Shown: positions 26,151 to 35,869, counted from the first letter of the stretch. The stretch: DNA of 64,000 nt from Leptospira ellinghausenii (GCF_003114815.1 NZ_BFAZ01000002.1:248001-312000), one strand, 5' to 3'. Notes: a model not told the origin generated them from the letters alone. Made by a program: numbers and translations.

Positions 26151-26579
26151 ATGAATTTAGATCTCACTCCACAAGAAACAAAACAACTTTTAGATGCACT
26201 CACCGTATTTGAATGGGTGAGTAATGCTCCCCATGAAGAATCCGATCCAAGTGTGGATGGATTCCTTCAATCCTTACTCGGAAAACTTTCCAAAACAATG
26301 GAAAATAGTCCAATTGTATCTGAAAACGGAATGTATACCATCGCGGAAGAATATTTCCAAGAAGTATTTGAATCTTATATAGAGCCATATAACGATGATG
26401 TGTTCTGGACTGAACTCACAACAGAACTTGCCCAAAGAGATTTAGAACTTTCTATGTCAGAAAAAGAATTGGAAGCTTTATCACCAGAAACGTATGAAAC
26501 CAAAGTAGCGAAAGAAGCAGAAAAATATGATTCTGAATTTGAAAAAAATGGTGTGGATCGTTTGTTCTTAAAAAAATAA
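26151..26579 (+). CDS. protein of unknown function
   Basis: A 142-residue acidic, mainly helical protein. ATG 26151 (MNLDLTPQETKQLLDALTVF) is chosen because AGG sits five bases before it; the frame is open to TTG 26103. The N-terminal DLTPQETKQLLDAL resembles a common helical start in small regulatory or adaptor proteins, but no family can be named. Convergent with the phosphatase gene. Confidence 0.65.
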   Translation: MNLDLTPQETKQLLDALTVFEWVSNAPHEESDPSVDGFLQSLLGKLSKTMENSPIVSENGMYTIAEEYFQEVFESYIEPYNDDVFWTELTTELAQRDLELSMSEKELEALSPETYETKVAKEAEKYDSEFEKNGVDRLFLKK

Positions 26580-26612
26580 ATGATACAAGAGAAATAAATG
26601 AGAATTCAAAAC

Positions 26613-28706
26613 TTAAATTGAGTTTTGGTTGGAATCATTTTTTTCCCATTCAATGAGCACCATCGTTTGGTCATCTTCTTGTTCTTCCTTTCCTTGGAAT
26701 AAAAACAATTGGATGACTAGTTCGGCGAGAACTCTTTCTGATTCTTTGTTTTGAAAATCAGAAAGAATCTTTTGAATCCGATCCATTCCAAACTCTTCCC
26801 TGGCTTCATTTTTTTGTTCCAACATCCCATCGGTAAAAAGTAAAATACGGTCCCCTTCTAAAATTTGGAATTGTTTTTGGGTATAAGGTTGGTCCTTCTT
26901 TAAGCCAATGATATTCCCGGTTCGGTTTAATATGATTTGATTTCCAACAGATTGGAAAATCTGATTCGGATGACCTGCCGAAGAATAATAAACTGTTTTC
27001 GTTTTGGTATCAATGTCCAATAAAAATCCAGAGAACACAATCTTCAGACCTGAGAATTTATTTTGGATCTTTTGGTTCAGATGGTTCATTAAATCATCTG
27101 TTTTGGTGATAAAACGTTTGATAGCTTCATATTCAGATTTGATAGCCATTGTGTAAAGGGCCGCTTGGATTCCATGACCAGTTGCATCTGCTACAAAAAA
27201 ACGAACAGTTCCATTATCCAATTCAAAGATATCATAAAAATCTCCTCCCACTTCGTCTTGGGGTTGGAAGTAGAGATGTATTTTTAAAGGATCAAACTTG
27301 ATTCCATCTTCCGGTAAGATCTTTTGTTGGATTTTTTTTGCAAGTAGTAAGTCTTTTTTAATACGATTCAGTGAAAAATTCAATTGGTAAGTTCGTTCAG
27401 AAACAATTTGTTCCAGATTCTCTGTTACGGCTAACAAAGATTCGTTACTAATTTTTAAACTTTCTGCCAATTCTTCTGCACGTACAAATGCATTTGCGAT
27501 CCTACTTGAGAGGATTAGTGATTGGATAAAGATAAAACATAATAGGGCGTAGGGAGTGAGTCCGATCCCTCGGCTGTTTAAACTATGTTTTAGAATATCA
27601 AAGGAAACGGAAAACGCTAATATGAGTAGACCAATCAAAAATAGTTTTGAATTCGGTCGGCTATTGATGACTGCTTTTAAATTGATATGGATGACATACC
27701 CAATGATGACAAATGCCAGGATTTGAAATCCATATAGTAAAATGGTAAATACTGATATCGGTAAAAACAAGGTAAGGGAAAAAATGCAGCTAACAATGAT
27801 TGCTCGACGAACATATTTTTCCTTTGATTCTTCTGGAAATAAAGAATGAATGAATAATAAAAACGTTGGAACAGCAAAGTAATAAGAGGCAAACTCAATG
27901 CGAAATGCAGTGGGCCAATGGAATTTTGGAAAAAGCTCCAAAACATACCTTTCACCTGTAAATGCAAGGCGTATTCCAAGCAATACACAAAAGATCGCAA
28001 AGTAAAAAATGGATTTTTCTTTTCGTTTATAAAAGAAAAGCCCAAAATGATACAAACCGATAAGTGAAAGGGCTCCGAGCAAAAATAATTCCCTCGCATT
28101 GGAAAACATCTTTTCGCGATCTAATGCATATTTGTTTCCTAAGATGGGAACTCCCCAAAACCCACCAAAATTGTTTTCATAATTGGCAATATGAAACACA
28201 AGTTCAATTACCTCATCGTCAGGAATGAGAGTATAATACTTTGATTTGATCCTCGGAGTATCATCAAATTGATTGATCCCAGGTTTCCCTTGTCCACCAA
28301 TGAGAACTCCATTGGCAAAAAATCGATAAGAAGACGCGATGTCTGGAATATAAATCCTAAGTTCTTGGCCTACAGTTTGTTTATTGGTGTGGATGAACGC
28401 GCGTAAGGTGACTTTTCCTGTTCTCGGTAATTCAATTCCACCAAACTCTTCATTTTGCCACGAATTGGGAATCGCAAGGTAACCTGTGAGTTCTTTTTTC
28501 CCATGGAAAGGAGGGTAGTGGAATTCCCCAAAGTACAACTCCCATTCCCCTTCTAAATTGATAGCGGTGTCTTCTTTAAAGGTGATTTCTGTTAAGTCTA
28601 AGACACCTTGTCGGAAGTGTAAATTCCGATCGAAGTCTGGGTTTTGGCACTGGCAAAAACATAAGACAATGGAGGCATACACCAATCCCAGAAAACTCTT
28701 TCGCAT
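26613..28706 (-). CDS. 7TM sensor (7TMR-DISM-like) SpoIIE/PP2C phosphatase
   Basis: A 697-residue membrane signalling protein. An N-terminal signal with LCFCQC is followed by a periplasmic beta-sandwich domain of the 7TMR-DISM type (about 30-190), then seven hydrophobic helices (about 200-400), a short coiled coil, and a SpoIIE/PP2C serine phosphatase domain (about 455-690) with GGDFYDIFEL and FFVADATGHGIQAA holding the metal-binding Asp residues. It probably dephosphorylates an anti-sigma-factor antagonist in response to an external signal. Confidence 0.9.
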   Translation of the reverse strand: MRKSFLGLVYASIVLCFCQCQNPDFDRNLHFRQGVLDLTEITFKEDTAINLEGEWELYFGEFHYPPFHGKKELTGYLAIPNSWQNEEFGGIELPRTGKVTLRAFIHTNKQTVGQELRIYIPDIASSYRFFANGVLIGGQGKPGINQFDDTPRIKSKYYTLIPDDEVIELVFHIANYENNFGGFWGVPILGNKYALDREKMFSNARELFLLGALSLIGLYHFGLFFYKRKEKSIFYFAIFCVLLGIRLAFTGERYVLELFPKFHWPTAFRIEFASYYFAVPTFLLFIHSLFPEESKEKYVRRAIIVSCIFSLTLFLPISVFTILLYGFQILAFVIIGYVIHINLKAVINSRPNSKLFLIGLLILAFSVSFDILKHSLNSRGIGLTPYALLCFIFIQSLILSSRIANAFVRAEELAESLKISNESLLAVTENLEQIVSERTYQLNFSLNRIKKDLLLAKKIQQKILPEDGIKFDPLKIHLYFQPQDEVGGDFYDIFELDNGTVRFFVADATGHGIQAALYTMAIKSEYEAIKRFITKTDDLMNHLNQKIQNKFSGLKIVFSGFLLDIDTKTKTVYYSSAGHPNQIFQSVGNQIILNRTGNIIGLKKDQPYTQKQFQILEGDRILLFTDGMLEQKNEAREEFGMDRIQKILSDFQNKESERVLAELVIQLFLFQGKEEQEDDQTMVLIEWEKNDSNQNSI

Positions 28707-28743
28707 GTTCTTTAGTTTCTTTCTAGCTATGGAATGGAAAGAA

Positions 28744-30066
28744 CTAATTTCGTCCAGTATAACCTATAACATCCATAAATGCAGAAACTGAAAAGACTGC
28801 CTTACCAGGTCCAGGTTCGCCATACCCTGGAGGGGTTGGTAAACTATAAGATTCAAATGTTTCTTTCCATGCGCGCAAAAGTTCACAAAAATACACTAGA
28901 GGAGGGCCTGCTTGTTGTCCAAGAGTTGTGTATGGTTCAGGGCACCATGCTGTAAATCTAGGCACAATTCCTTTGGACATAAAAAAGTCTAACCCTTGTT
29001 TTGTGGAAGTGATAGCTTCTTTTACTGTTTTGAATCCCCAAGGTTCAGAAAGTTCAACTCCACCTACAAAGTTGGGAATTACATTTTCGGGTCCAAATAC
29101 TTCTGCAGAATCCACCACTCTTCGGATCCAATTTTCATATCCAATCCAACTTGCTTTCCCAGGGCATATTTTTTCAAAAAGCGCTTTGTCCCATACTTCG
29201 TAATTGGGATGGTAAATTTGAATTCCTGCATCTTTGAATTTTTGGCAATCTTCCTTTTCGAAGGCTTGTGCTACCAGTTTTCCCATCCATCGTTTCGGAA
29301 ACCTTGCTTCAATGGCTTCAGGGTACTGTAAGTAAAAATCCACTTCCGATTTTTTCTTTAGATTGGTGAGGACTGATCCACCTGTGATTGTGTAAACTTT
29401 TGCAATCTCATCTTCTGCATCTACCCAAGATAAAACTTCTAAAATATCTTCTACATCCTTTACACCTGTATAAGGACGCCCCGCTCCTTTTTGTTGGCGG
29501 TAGTTATGGTTGATATCACAGTAAGCACATTCTTCGTCTTTTCCAAAATACTGGCAGTTACGAAAGACGGTTAAGTACAAAAGGTAACCCCATTCAATGA
29601 CGGGTGCAATTTCACCTGGAAGTTTTCCTGATTTTGTTTTGTGTCTGTACCAAGAAGGAATGGGTGGGTATTCTGCAGTACCAATTTCTGTATCCTCTAA
29701 ATACAGAGTTGGTTTTCCCTCTTTGAGTTTCATTTTATAAGGAGAATTGGGATTGTTTCGGGTAGAAATGACGGTTTTCAAAAGTCCAAAATGTCCACCA
29801 CTGATTTTGATTTCTTCTGGGGCTTTGGTATCTGCTCCATCTTTTAGGTCTGCAAGTGGGATATGATCAAAGGAAAAGATAAAGTAGTCTTTGGATTTGT
29901 AAGGGTCTTTGACTAAAAACGCTTCTGGGAAAAAGTGAATCCCTTGTCTTAAGATGTCTTGTTTGACGATGGCTTCCATGGGTAAGTCTTTATACGTTCT
30001 TTCCATTTCTTCCAATAGAGGGAGGGAGGAGGCAGGTCTTTGGTTCAATGTAGAGGTTTCAGCCAT
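28744..30066 (-). CDS. radical SAM protein with atypical cysteine spacing
   Basis: A 440-residue protein from ATG 30066 (MAETSTLNQRPASSLPLL); the open frame runs 54 codons further upstream but that part is unlike protein. The central part looks like a radical SAM barrel: Cys171, Cys180 and Cys183 (NCQYFGKDEECAYC, i.e. CX8CX2C rather than CX3CX2C), then YTITGGSVL for SAM binding, and NFVGGVELSEPWGF. The family reaction is not recognised. Upstream on the minus strand of the SpoIIE gene, and divergent from the FecR lipoprotein. Confidence 0.78.
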   Translation of the reverse strand: MAETSTLNQRPASSLPLLEEMERTYKDLPMEAIVKQDILRQGIHFFPEAFLVKDPYKSKDYFIFSFDHIPLADLKDGADTKAPEEIKISGGHFGLLKTVISTRNNPNSPYKMKLKEGKPTLYLEDTEIGTAEYPPIPSWYRHKTKSGKLPGEIAPVIEWGYLLYLTVFRNCQYFGKDEECAYCDINHNYRQQKGAGRPYTGVKDVEDILEVLSWVDAEDEIAKVYTITGGSVLTNLKKKSEVDFYLQYPEAIEARFPKRWMGKLVAQAFEKEDCQKFKDAGIQIYHPNYEVWDKALFEKICPGKASWIGYENWIRRVVDSAEVFGPENVIPNFVGGVELSEPWGFKTVKEAITSTKQGLDFFMSKGIVPRFTAWCPEPYTTLGQQAGPPLVYFCELLRAWKETFESYSLPTPPGYGEPGPGKAVFSVSAFMDVIGYTGRN

Positions 30067-30324
30067 ATTTGGAGTTTTTTTCTTCCTTTCTCTTAGACAA
30101 AGCGATTTTCCCAGAGAACGAGCGAAAAACCCCCGAAAAACGTAGGATCCGAACGAAATTACTGAATATTCGTTTACAAATCCGATCGCTAAATTATTTT
30201 TTTTCCGAACTAATGAAATTTTTTTCATTCTAGAAAAAAATACAAAAAAACTGGGAATTTTAGCTAGCTCAGTTTGTTGATTAGAGAGTAACGAAAGTAC
30301 AATTTCACTAAGGGACAGGACGAT

Positions 30325-31506
30325 ATGAAAGCATCGAAACTAACCATCATGGGACTTGCGCTTCTTTTCACTGGGCTTACAGTTTGTAAGAAACCAGAGG
30401 CAGAAGTATCAGAAGCACCTAAAAAACCGGCAGACTTATCTGCGGTAGTCGTATTTGCGGTAGGAGATTCTAAAATCCAACACGCAGACCAAACGGAAGA
30501 AAAAGCACAACTTGGTGCCCTTCTAAAAACAGGGGATAATGTAGTCACAGGCGACAATGGAAAAGTAGACATCCAATTTGCAGATGGCTCGAGCATTCGT
30601 ATCTCTCCAAAGTCCGCGATTGACTTTGCAAAACTTTCTCAAGACAACGCTGGAACAACAGACACACAAATTGCTCTTGTTTCCGGAAAAGTATTCGCGA
30701 AAGTTAACAAAGCTAAGAAAGAAGACAACTTTACTGTCGTAACACCAACTGCGATTGCGGGTGTGCGAGGAACTTCTTTCATCGTAGAATCAGCTGAAGG
30801 AAAACCAGCGAAAGTGAAAGTGGTTGAAGGTTCAGTTGCATTTGCTCCACGTGTGCCAGCTTTAGAGAAACTTTCTGAAGAAGAAATTTCAAAAAACTCT
30901 GACCTTAAAAAACTACAAGAGTCCATTGCAAAGGCTGAAGTGATCTTGGAAAAAGACCAAGCTTCTACTCAATCAGCAAAATCTGCAGAACTTGCGAAGT
31001 CAGCTGACATTCAATCTTTGGATTTATCAAAAGCATTCAAAACTACTGAGAAAGAGAAACTCGTAGTGGAAAGTGCAAAACTTACTAAAAACGAAGAACA
31101 AGAAATCAAAACGATCGTGACTGTTGACAAACAAACAGCACAAGAGATTGTAAAACTTAGTGAATCAGCTCAAACTGATAAACTCGATGAATTGAAAAAA
31201 CAAGAAATCGACACTAAAAAACAAGCGATCGAAAAAGAAGTAGCGAAACGACAAGAAGAAGAGAAGAAAAAATTCGAAGAATCTTTAGCTAGCCAACCAA
31301 AAGATTTCAAATCTAAAAAAGACATCGTAAACTACTACGAAAGAATCGAAAAAATCGTGTTAGTCGATGGAAAAACAGTGATTGGTGCAATCATCAACCA
31401 AGAAAATGGTCAATTGATTGTTCACACTGAAAATGGTGTTAAAAAAATTGATATGGACAATGTAGAAGAAGTCATTTACGACCTTCAACAAAAATCCAAA
31501 TTCTAA
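30325..31506 (+). CDS. FecR-domain putative lipoprotein
   Basis: A 393-residue protein. The signal MKASKLTIMGLALLFTGLTVC ends at the lipobox Cys21. A FecR domain spans about 40-175 (LLKTGDNVVTGDNGKVDIQF, TPTAIAGVRGTSFIV). The rest is a long Lys/Glu/Ala-rich, probably coiled-coil region, ending in a small beta domain. No sigma regulator is nearby, so a structural or surface role is likelier than signalling. The AAGGGACAGGA ribosome site and the strong terminator suggest high expression. Confidence 0.9.
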   Translation: MKASKLTIMGLALLFTGLTVCKKPEAEVSEAPKKPADLSAVVVFAVGDSKIQHADQTEEKAQLGALLKTGDNVVTGDNGKVDIQFADGSSIRISPKSAIDFAKLSQDNAGTTDTQIALVSGKVFAKVNKAKKEDNFTVVTPTAIAGVRGTSFIVESAEGKPAKVKVVEGSVAFAPRVPALEKLSEEEISKNSDLKKLQESIAKAEVILEKDQASTQSAKSAELAKSADIQSLDLSKAFKTTEKEKLVVESAKLTKNEEQEIKTIVTVDKQTAQEIVKLSESAQTDKLDELKKQEIDTKKQAIEKEVAKRQEEEKKKFEESLASQPKDFKSKKDIVNYYERIEKIVLVDGKTVIGAIINQENGQLIVHTENGVKKIDMDNVEEVIYDLQQKSKF

Positions 31507-31532
31507 AACAACCACACCCTTACGTAGAAAAG

Positions 31533-31565
31533 AAGCCTGGAGGGAATTCCCTTCGGGCTTTTTTT
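31533..31565 (+). terminator. intrinsic terminator of the FecR lipoprotein gene
   Basis: AAGCC (31533-31537) pairs with GGCTT (31556-31560), with an inner palindrome AGGGAATTCCCT at 31541-31552, followed by an uninterrupted run of T to 31565. About 30 bp after the stop codon. Confidence 0.87.
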
Positions 31566-31860
31566 ATGTACTCGTGTTTTTGTATTCGTTCCAAAGGATT
31601 CGAATGGCGTTGATGAGAGGGCTAACCTCGATGAGAAGTAAATTGTTTTGGTATTTCACAAGGAGTGTGTTTTGGCCAAATCGATCCATTTCACCCCATT
31701 CTACTTGTAGTTTTGGATGGTGGGTAAGTGCCTTTTGGATGAGGACCTTTACTTCAAAATCAGAAAGAGTTTCATCGATTTCTCCTAAGTCCTTCAGAAT
31801 GGACAAAAAGAAAGTTTTGGCAAGTTCTCTTTGAAATTCCGCTGATTCCTCTTCGTTCAT
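31564..31860 (-). CDS. small protein of unknown function
   Basis: A 98-residue acidic protein (MNEEESAEFQRELAKTFFLS), no known domain; its last codons overlap the T tract of the opposite terminator. It starts just after the stop of lipA and is probably co-transcribed with it. Confidence 0.65.
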   Translation of the reverse strand: MNEEESAEFQRELAKTFFLSILKDLGEIDETLSDFEVKVLIQKALTHHPKLQVEWGEMDRFGQNTLLVKYQNNLLLIEVSPLINAIRILWNEYKNTST

Positions 31861-31862
31861 AC

Positions 31863-32783
31863 CTACTCTTTCGGTAGATTTAGAGAATCCTCCGTAAAAT
31901 ATTCATCTGCATGGTAAGAGGAACGAACTAAGGGTCCGGATGCTACTGTTTTGAATCCGATTTTATAAGCAGTTTCTTTCCACATTTGGAATGTTTCAGG
32001 GGGGATAAAACTTTGTACTGGGTAATGTGTTGGACCTGGTTGTAAGTACTGGCCAATGGTCAACATACGAACTCCATGATCAAATAAATCCTGTAAACAC
32101 TGATTCACGTCCTCTTCTGTTTCCCCAAGTCCAAGGATGAGTCCACTTTTAGTGAGGAATCCATGTTTTGCGATATGAGCTAAAACTTCGAGGGACCTAC
32201 GATAATTTTTTTGCGGAGTGATTGTGGGAAAAAGTCGTTCCACAGTTTCAATGTTATGGTTGATGATATTGGGTTTGGCAGCATAGAGAATTTGTAGGGA
32301 TTCTTCTTTGGCCTTAAAATCAGGGATGAGTACTTCGATAGAACATTCTGGTCGGTAGCTTTTGATTTTTGTGATGGTTGCAGCAAAGTGGTTTGCCCCT
32401 CCGTCTTTTAAATCATCTCGGTTGACTGCTGTGAGAACTACATGCTTAAGCCCCAGTGTTTCGACAGACCTTGCTACTTTTTCTGGTTCCTCTGTGTCGA
32501 GGGGTTTTGGTTTTCCAAATGCCACATCACAGTATTGGCAACGTCTTGTGCAAATATCTCCAGCCAACATATAGGTAGCTGTTTTTCGGTTCCAACAATG
32601 GTTGAGGTTTGGGCAACTTGCCGACTCACAAACAGTATGCAATTGTCTGGTTTCCACCTCTGCCCGAACTGTTGATAAGGCATCGGACTCTTTTGGGAAA
32701 CTCACTCGCACCTTCATCCAATCTGGGAGAGGTTGGGTGGGGTTCAAATGTTTTGAGCGAGGTTTCTTTTTTAGTGGATTCAT
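31863..32783 (-). CDS. lipA: lipoyl synthase
   Basis: A 306-residue radical SAM enzyme that inserts two sulfurs into octanoyl groups. Both clusters are visible: auxiliary CESASCPNLNHC and SAM cluster CTRRCQYC, then VLTAVNRDDLKDGGA. ATG 32783 (MNPLKKKPRSKHLNP) gives the usual length; longer starts in the same frame would run into the divergent pseudouridine synthase gene. Followed by a small unknown gene two bases later. Confidence 0.95.
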   Translation of the reverse strand: MNPLKKKPRSKHLNPTQPLPDWMKVRVSFPKESDALSTVRAEVETRQLHTVCESASCPNLNHCWNRKTATYMLAGDICTRRCQYCDVAFGKPKPLDTEEPEKVARSVETLGLKHVVLTAVNRDDLKDGGANHFAATITKIKSYRPECSIEVLIPDFKAKEESLQILYAAKPNIINHNIETVERLFPTITPQKNYRRSLEVLAHIAKHGFLTKSGLILGLGETEEDVNQCLQDLFDHGVRMLTIGQYLQPGPTHYPVQSFIPPETFQMWKETAYKIGFKTVASGPLVRSSYHADEYFTEDSLNLPKE

Positions 32784-32832
32784 ACCTTCTTTAGACTTTT
32801 TGAAATGAGGCCACTTTGTAAAATGGAAAAAC

Positions 32833-33576
32833 ATGAGGATCAATGCATTTCTTGCCAAATTAGGTTTAGGTTCCCGACGGAAAGTGGAAGAATTGGTCCT
32901 TTCGGGCCGGGTCAAAATCAATGGAAGTACGATCACCGATTTGTCCTTCCAGGTGAATGAGGAAGATACAATCCTATTCGATGGTAAACCAGTGGGAAAA
33001 GAGGAAGGATTTGACTCTAGGCCAAAAATCATAGCGTTTAATAAACCAGCTGGATTTCTCACTTCTCATGAAGACAAACACCATGAGAACACCATCTTCA
33101 CCTTATTACCCGAATCTTTCCAAAAATACAATTACGCCGGTCGTTTGGATTTAGATTCAAGGGGACTTATCCTTTTGTCAATCGATGGGAATTTTATCCA
33201 AAAAGTAACACATCCCAAAAACAAAATCGATAAAGAATATATCATTAGTTTGAAACAACCAGTAAGTTGGAAAAAAATTGCCGAAGAATTTATGTTAGGT
33301 GTAAGGGAAGGGGGGGAAACTCTACGTGCGCTTTCTGTAAAACCAGCAAATGTGGTTCCTGAAAAAACCCAACCTGGATTTACGAGTTACCTTAGCATTG
33401 TCTTAAAAGAAGGGAAAAAAAGACAAATTCGTAGGATGTGTAAAACAAAGGATTTAGTTGTTCTTGATTTGTATCGAATTCGGATTGGTAAATTGGATCT
33501 CCGCAATTTTCATTTGGAAGAAGGAAAATACAAAGTGGTCACAGAAGGACAAGTTCTAGGGAATCCAACTTCTTAA
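32833..33576 (+). CDS. RsuA/RluB-family pseudouridine synthase
   Basis: A 247-residue enzyme: N-terminal S4 RNA-binding domain (MRINAFLAKLGLGSRRKVEE) and catalytic domain with the active-site Asp in YAGRLDLDSRGLILLS and NKPAGFLTSHED. It converts a specific uridine of rRNA to pseudouridine; rRNA site not determined. Divergent from lipA, 49 bp apart. Confidence 0.92.
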   Translation: MRINAFLAKLGLGSRRKVEELVLSGRVKINGSTITDLSFQVNEEDTILFDGKPVGKEEGFDSRPKIIAFNKPAGFLTSHEDKHHENTIFTLLPESFQKYNYAGRLDLDSRGLILLSIDGNFIQKVTHPKNKIDKEYIISLKQPVSWKKIAEEFMLGVREGGETLRALSVKPANVVPEKTQPGFTSYLSIVLKEGKKRQIRRMCKTKDLVVLDLYRIRIGKLDLRNFHLEEGKYKVVTEGQVLGNPTS

Positions 33577-33632
33577 TTTGGTTGAAGAATCCACTCGACT
33601 CATAAAATGGTGAGGTTAGGGGATTTGTTTTT

Positions 33633-34658
33633 TTGAAATCAAAACCATTTTTATTTTACCCAGTTGTTCTCTTTTTATTTATCTTTGTCATAGATAAAAT
33701 TTTTTTATTACCCATCTTTCATGGTGAATTTTTGCAAGCTGGGAATTCGGTTTTTTACTTTCAGAGAAAGGTTTTAAAAGATCGTCTGCTGAAAGATCCA
33801 GATTTGAAGGAAAAAAAACTGACTTTGGTCTTTGGTGACTCTCGTTCCTATCCTTTTTCAGAAATTGGAATCCCTGAACCCTATAAAAAAAATTGGACAC
33901 TTTATAATTTCAGTAGCCCACAAGGGATTCCAATGAATTCCTACATCCAGTTCCAGGAAATTTTGGAATCTGGTGTCACTCCTGATTTTGTCATTCTTTC
34001 CTTAAGTCCAGAAGCCTTTGATGATTCCAAAGGATTTATTCTATCACCTTTTTTACGAATGGGATGTGATTCTAATTGTATTGGTACTGTTTGGGAAGAT
34101 GTTCCATTCAAAGAAAAATGGGATTACTTATTAGATCGTATATTCGTCATCCGAAGTATTGAGTTCAATTTATCGCTTTTTACTTCCAGACTCAAACAAG
34201 GAAAATTAAAAGAATACAAATCTTCACACAACAAAGAATTCCAACTCATCAATTATACAAAGGGTGAATATTTGATGTATGGTGTACAATCCAATCCTAT
34301 TGAAAAAATTAAAAATGATACAATCCGAATTGGGAATTTGTACATGAGATCCTATAACATTGGATCATCCCAATTTCCTTATGTGGAAAAAATCCTAAAA
34401 ATCACGAAAGAGAAAAAAATCAGAACCTTGGTATTGTGGCCAAAAGTTTTTCCTGAATATTATTCTTACTACGAAAAATTTCATATAAAAGAAGTTTGGT
34501 GGGATAAAGTAGAAACATTGGCAAAACAATATGATGCAAAAACACTCAATTGGAATGCACCTAATACTTGTGATTTATTCAATGATGCATCCCACCAATC
34601 TGCATTTTGTTTTGTTGACCAAATGAAAGAAATTTGGATAAATTACGCTGAAAAGTAG
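33633..34658 (+). CDS. DUF1574-like membrane-anchored protein
   Basis: A 341-residue protein starting at TTG 33633 after AGGGGAT. One N-terminal transmembrane helix (PVVLFLFIFVIDKIFLL), then a domain with LVFGDSRSYPFSEIG, which resembles the SGNH-like GDSR block of the DUF1574 family common in Leptospira; a late His (DASHQSAFC) could complete an SGNH triad. It could act on envelope glycans or lipids; unproven. Overlaps the HPP gene start region. Confidence 0.73.
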   Translation: MKSKPFLFYPVVLFLFIFVIDKIFLLPIFHGEFLQAGNSVFYFQRKVLKDRLLKDPDLKEKKLTLVFGDSRSYPFSEIGIPEPYKKNWTLYNFSSPQGIPMNSYIQFQEILESGVTPDFVILSLSPEAFDDSKGFILSPFLRMGCDSNCIGTVWEDVPFKEKWDYLLDRIFVIRSIEFNLSLFTSRLKQGKLKEYKSSHNKEFQLINYTKGEYLMYGVQSNPIEKIKNDTIRIGNLYMRSYNIGSSQFPYVEKILKITKEKKIRTLVLWPKVFPEYYSYYEKFHIKEVWWDKVETLAKQYDAKTLNWNAPNTCDLFNDASHQSAFCFVDQMKEIWINYAEK

Positions 34659-35172
34659 ATTTAAAAATATTCCTTACAAAATTAAGGCACCACTTCTCGC
34701 AAAACGGAATAAATTATCCTATCGATTTGCGATATGGAGTTTTATAAGTAGTACGATTTCCATTTGGTCAATTTTAATTATCACCAATCTCTCTGGTCAT
34801 ACACTTCTCATAGGATCCTTTGGGGCCACATCGGTATTGTTATTTGCAGTTCCTGATGCTCCTTTATCACAACCTAGAAATTTGATTGGTGGCCATTTAT
34901 TGTCAGCTATGATTGCTGTGATACTCGTGTATCTGTTTGGAACTAATTTTTTCACAATTGGTTTATCTGTTGGGTTATCGATTCTTGTGATGTATCTAAC
35001 TCATACCTTACACCCACCAGGAGGGGCAACAGCGCTGATTGGTGTGATAGGAGGAGTGGGAATTGATTTTATTTTTTTTCCAGTAATGGTTGGGGTGATG
35101 ATTCTATTGGTTAATGCACTTGTTGTGAACAATTTAGTGCACCACCGGAAGTATCCGGTGGTTTGGTTTTAG
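34648..35172 (+). CDS. HPP-family membrane protein with non-standard start
   Basis: Integral membrane protein with four or five helices. The HPP core is clear: IGSFGATSVLLFAVPDAPLS, QPRNLIGGHLLSAMI and the name-giving THTLHPPGGATALIG. The frame opens at 34642, immediately after a TAA, and has no ATG, GTG or TTG before TTG 34837, which lies inside the conserved core. So the start must be rarer, e.g. CTG 34648 or ATT 34642, overlapping the stop of the upstream gene. The core with its first helix is intact. Some HPP proteins are nitrite channels. Confidence 0.72.
   Translation: MKSRFKNIPYKIKAPLLAKRNKLSYRFAIWSFISSTISIWSILIITNLSGHTLLIGSFGATSVLLFAVPDAPLSQPRNLIGGHLLSAMIAVILVYLFGTNFFTIGLSVGLSILVMYLTHTLHPPGGATALIGVIGGVGIDFIFFPVMVGVMILLVNALVVNNLVHHRKYPVVWF
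35141..35170 (+). terminator. intrinsic terminator inside the end of the HPP gene
   Basis: ACCACCGGA (35141-35149) and TCCGGTGGT (35154-35162) make a perfect 9-bp stem with loop AGTA, followed by TTGGTTTT. It encodes the final residues of the HPP protein and ends at its stop codon, in a packed convergent junction with the transaldolase gene. Confidence 0.7.
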
Positions 35173-35173
35173 A

Positions 35174-35818
35174 TTACCAATTTAGTTTTTTTGAGTCTTC
35201 CACAAATTTAGCAAGTCCACTATCAGTCAGTGGGTGTTTGAATAACATTTCAAATACAGAGTATGGTAAAGTTACACAGTCAGCTCCACGTAACGCAACT
35301 TCTTTGAAATGGATCGGATGGCGAACAGATGCAGCAAGGATTTGTGTTTCGATTCCGTAATTATCATAAATTTCACGGATCTCAGAAATAAGATCGAGTC
35401 CATCATAACCAACATCATCCAATCGGCCAACAAATGGTGAAATAAAACTTGCTCCTGCTTTTGCTGCAAGTAACGCTTGGTTTGCTGTAAAACATAGCGT
35501 AACGTTAGTTTGGATTCCTTTTTCTGCAAACGCATTGACTGCCTTGATCCCTTCTGGGATTAAAGGTACTTTTACGACTACGTTTTCCGCAATTTTAGAA
35601 AGTTCTAAACCTTCTTTGATCATAGTAGGTGCGTCAGTCGCAAGAACTTCTGCACTCACAGGTCCTTTTACAAAACTACAGATTTCTTTGATGACTTCTG
35701 TGAATTTGCGGCCTGATTTTGCGATAATGGATGGGTTAGTGGTGATACCGTCTAGTAAACCTAATTCATGGACTTTTTTGATTTCGTCAATGTTGGCGGT
35801 GTCTAAAAATAAATTCAT
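35174..35818 (-). CDS. transaldolase (TalC/Fsa-type small form)
   Basis: A 214-residue enzyme of the short transaldolase/fructose-6-phosphate aldolase family. Motifs: [27 protein letters not shown], the Schiff-base lysine in [13 protein letters not shown], and [19 protein letters not shown]. It moves a dihydroxyacetone unit in the pentose phosphate pathway, or acts as an F6P aldolase; the sequence alone does not settle which. Start ATG 35818. Confidence 0.93.
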   Translation of the reverse strand: MNLFLDTANIDEIKKVHELGLLDGITTNPSIIAKSGRKFTEVIKEICSFVKGPVSAEVLATDAPTMIKEGLELSKIAENVVVKVPLIPEGIKAVNAFAEKGIQTNVTLCFTANQALLAAKAGASFISPFVGRLDDVGYDGLDLISEIREIYDNYGIETQILAASVRHPIHFKEVALRGADCVTLPYSVFEMLFKHPLTDSGLAKFVEDSKKLNW

Positions 35819-35869
35819 TTTGCCTCGTCTGCTTGGCTTTTGTTACCAAGCCTCAGAGGGACAGGGTAA

